A DNA stretch of 64,000 bases from Paraglaciecola arctica BSs20135 (GTDB lineage Bacteria > Pseudomonadota > Gammaproteobacteria > Enterobacterales > Alteromonadaceae). The notes under the pieces are model-generated. The model was not told the DNA's origin. It saw only the letters and a list, made by a program, of their open reading frames with translations, and did not search any database. How positions within the stretch are numbered: position 1 is the stretch's first letter; every line of letters begins with the position of its first letter. The stretch covers positions 1 through 64,000 of the forward strand of contig NZ_BAEO01000017.1 in the NCBI RefSeq assembly GCF_000314995.1. The letters are read 5' to 3'. The translations under genes were made by a program, and so were the position numbers. Of the stretch, positions 63,151-64,000 are shown in pieces.

Positions 63151-63810
63151 ATGTCACAAAAGGTAGTGGTAATTTTTTCCGGAGGAATGGACTCATTTAC
63201 AGTCCTAAACCTAGCAGTTAAGCAGGGCTTAGAGGTATTTTCCTTATCTTTCGATTATGGACAAAGACACAAAAAAGAACTGGATTATGCAGATCGTGCC
63301 TGCAAAACGTTAAATGTACACCACAAAATTGTCGATATATCAGCCATCAACCAATTAATTGGCGGCTCATCACTGACATCTGATATTGACGTAGCCGAAG
63401 GCCATTACGAAGAACAAAGCATGAAAAGCACAGTTGTGCCCAACCGCAATATGATTCTGCTATCTATGGCTGTAGGTTATGCTGTTTCAATCGAGGCCAA
63501 CCAAGTCTACTACGGCGCGCACTCAGGCGATCACGCCATCTACCCTGACTGTCGCCCTGAATTTGTCCATAAAATGAATGACGTATGCGCTATCGCCAAC
63601 TACGAAGCCGTCGAAATTGTTACGCCTTATCTAGAAGTCAGTAAAACTGCCATTTTAACCGCAGGCTTAGCAATGGGCTTGGATTACAACCAAACCTGGA
63701 CTTGTTACAACGGCCGCGAAAAAGCCTGTGGCAAATGTGGAGCTTGTCAGGAGCGATTAGAAGCCTTTTCTGAAAATGGTGTGAGTGACCCATTGGATTA
63801 TGAGGGATAA
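63151..63810 (+). CDS. queC: 7-cyano-7-deazaguanine synthase QueC
   Basis: A 219-residue ATP-dependent enzyme that turns 7-carboxy-7-deazaguanine and ammonia into preQ0. The PP-loop is [13 protein letters not shown] (about residues 7-19); [16 protein letters not shown] and [19 protein letters not shown] are family blocks; the zinc cysteines are in [20 protein letters not shown]. The usual serine/threonine variation at the PP-loop (GGMDS) is normal for QueC. Divergent from queE. A terminator follows within 30 bases. Confidence 0.95.
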   Translation: MSQKVVVIFSGGMDSFTVLNLAVKQGLEVFSLSFDYGQRHKKELDYADRACKTLNVHHKIVDISAINQLIGGSSLTSDIDVAEGHYEEQSMKSTVVPNRNMILLSMAVGYAVSIEANQVYYGAHSGDHAIYPDCRPEFVHKMNDVCAIANYEAVEIVTPYLEVSKTAILTAGLAMGLDYNQTWTCYNGREKACGKCGACQERLEAFSENGVSDPLDYEG

Positions 63811-63836
63811 CTTCGAGCTTTAAGAACATAAAGTTG

Positions 63837-63858
63837 AAACCGGTGAAAGCCGGTTTTA
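63837..63858 (+). terminator. Probable terminator after queC
   Basis: AAACCGG (63837-63843) pairs with CCGGTTT (63850-63856), with a short T-run at the end. Moderate strength. Confidence 0.65.
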
Positions 63859-63973
63859 TATCAGTTGTACCAAAGATTAAAGTCAAAAGCATAAGCAACA
63901 CACACTGTCATTTTATAAGGCAAAAAAAGCCGAATAAACAAATGATTAGAACCCTCATGTTATTTTAATCCTT

Positions 63974-64000
63974 CATCTGCGAAGCAGATGTTCTTGATCT
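63974..64000 (+). repeat. Possible 5' end of another GGA-loop repeat, cut by the window edge
   Basis: CATCTGC-GAA-GCAGATG (63974-63990) followed by TTCTTGATCT resembles the 5' hairpin of copy A (ATGGC-GAA-GCCAT followed by GCTCTTGACTT at 1756-1779). The rest would be beyond the window. Confidence 0.4.

Noticed and set aside
1-64000. tRNA, rRNA or CRISPR arrays
   Set aside because: No cloverleaf with a T-arm motif, no rRNA signatures and no regularly spaced identical repeats were found on reading through the window.

Overview
The window looks like chromosomal DNA of a marine gammaproteobacterium of the Alteromonadales, most likely an Alteromonadaceae genus near Paraglaciecola/Glaciecola/Alteromonas. 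This rests on the modest GC content, the nrdR-ribD-ribE-ribBA-ribH-nusB-thiL-pgpA gene order, the Oar-like TonB receptor, the long PilZ protein next to radA/serB, and a Vibrio/Alteromonadales-type integron integrase fragment. The genus is an inference. No rRNA, tRNA, CRISPR array or complete insertion sequence was found.

Most of the window is housekeeping. 2.05-5.2 kb: leuA, a divergent Lrp-type regulator and a GH12-like lipoprotein. 5.4-11.5 kb: one long minus-strand riboflavin/nusB/thiL/pgpA cluster headed by nrdR. 11.7-16.4 kb: a large TonB-dependent receptor and glyA. 16.5-30.9 kb: an oxidoreductase, ettA, radA, a PilZ protein, serB, trmO, proS, an MBL hydrolase and a patatin. 33.6-43.3 kb: ppiC, argP/argO, a YehS-like gene, then a DUF432 / MscS / QEGLA-peptidase / MscS / rimK neighbourhood. 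43.5-57.4 kb: membrane and signalling genes (CNNM, BCCP-carboxyltransferase, EAL, CPA2 antiporter, GGDEF, ABC exporter, YIP1, DUF3025, M28 peptidase). 59.3-63.8 kb: asnB and the divergent queE/queC pair.

Three accessory islets break this up. (1) 1-2.03 kb is the tail of a chromosomal integron: a foldable attC, a precisely bounded vapBC cassette, a structured cassette without an ORF, and an integrase reduced to its N-terminal domain that still carries a LexA box. (2) 30.85-33.4 kb and (3) 57.4-59.1 kb hold toxin-antitoxin pairs, an orphan GspG-like membrane protein, a stop-interrupted small gene and two repeat families. One repeat is a short palindrome with arms AATTAACA/TGTTAATT. The other is the most striking feature of the window: a multi-hairpin element (copies at 1733-2030, 31031-31371, 57465-57790 and 58555-59052, plus shorter relatives at 30879-30990 and 31382-31530). 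Most of its hairpin loops carry GGA on the same strand, often as CAAGGATG or ATGGA, while stem sequences differ between copies but still pair. That is the form expected of CsrA/RsmA-binding RNA. The CsrA link is an inference; the hairpins and loops are read directly from the sequence.
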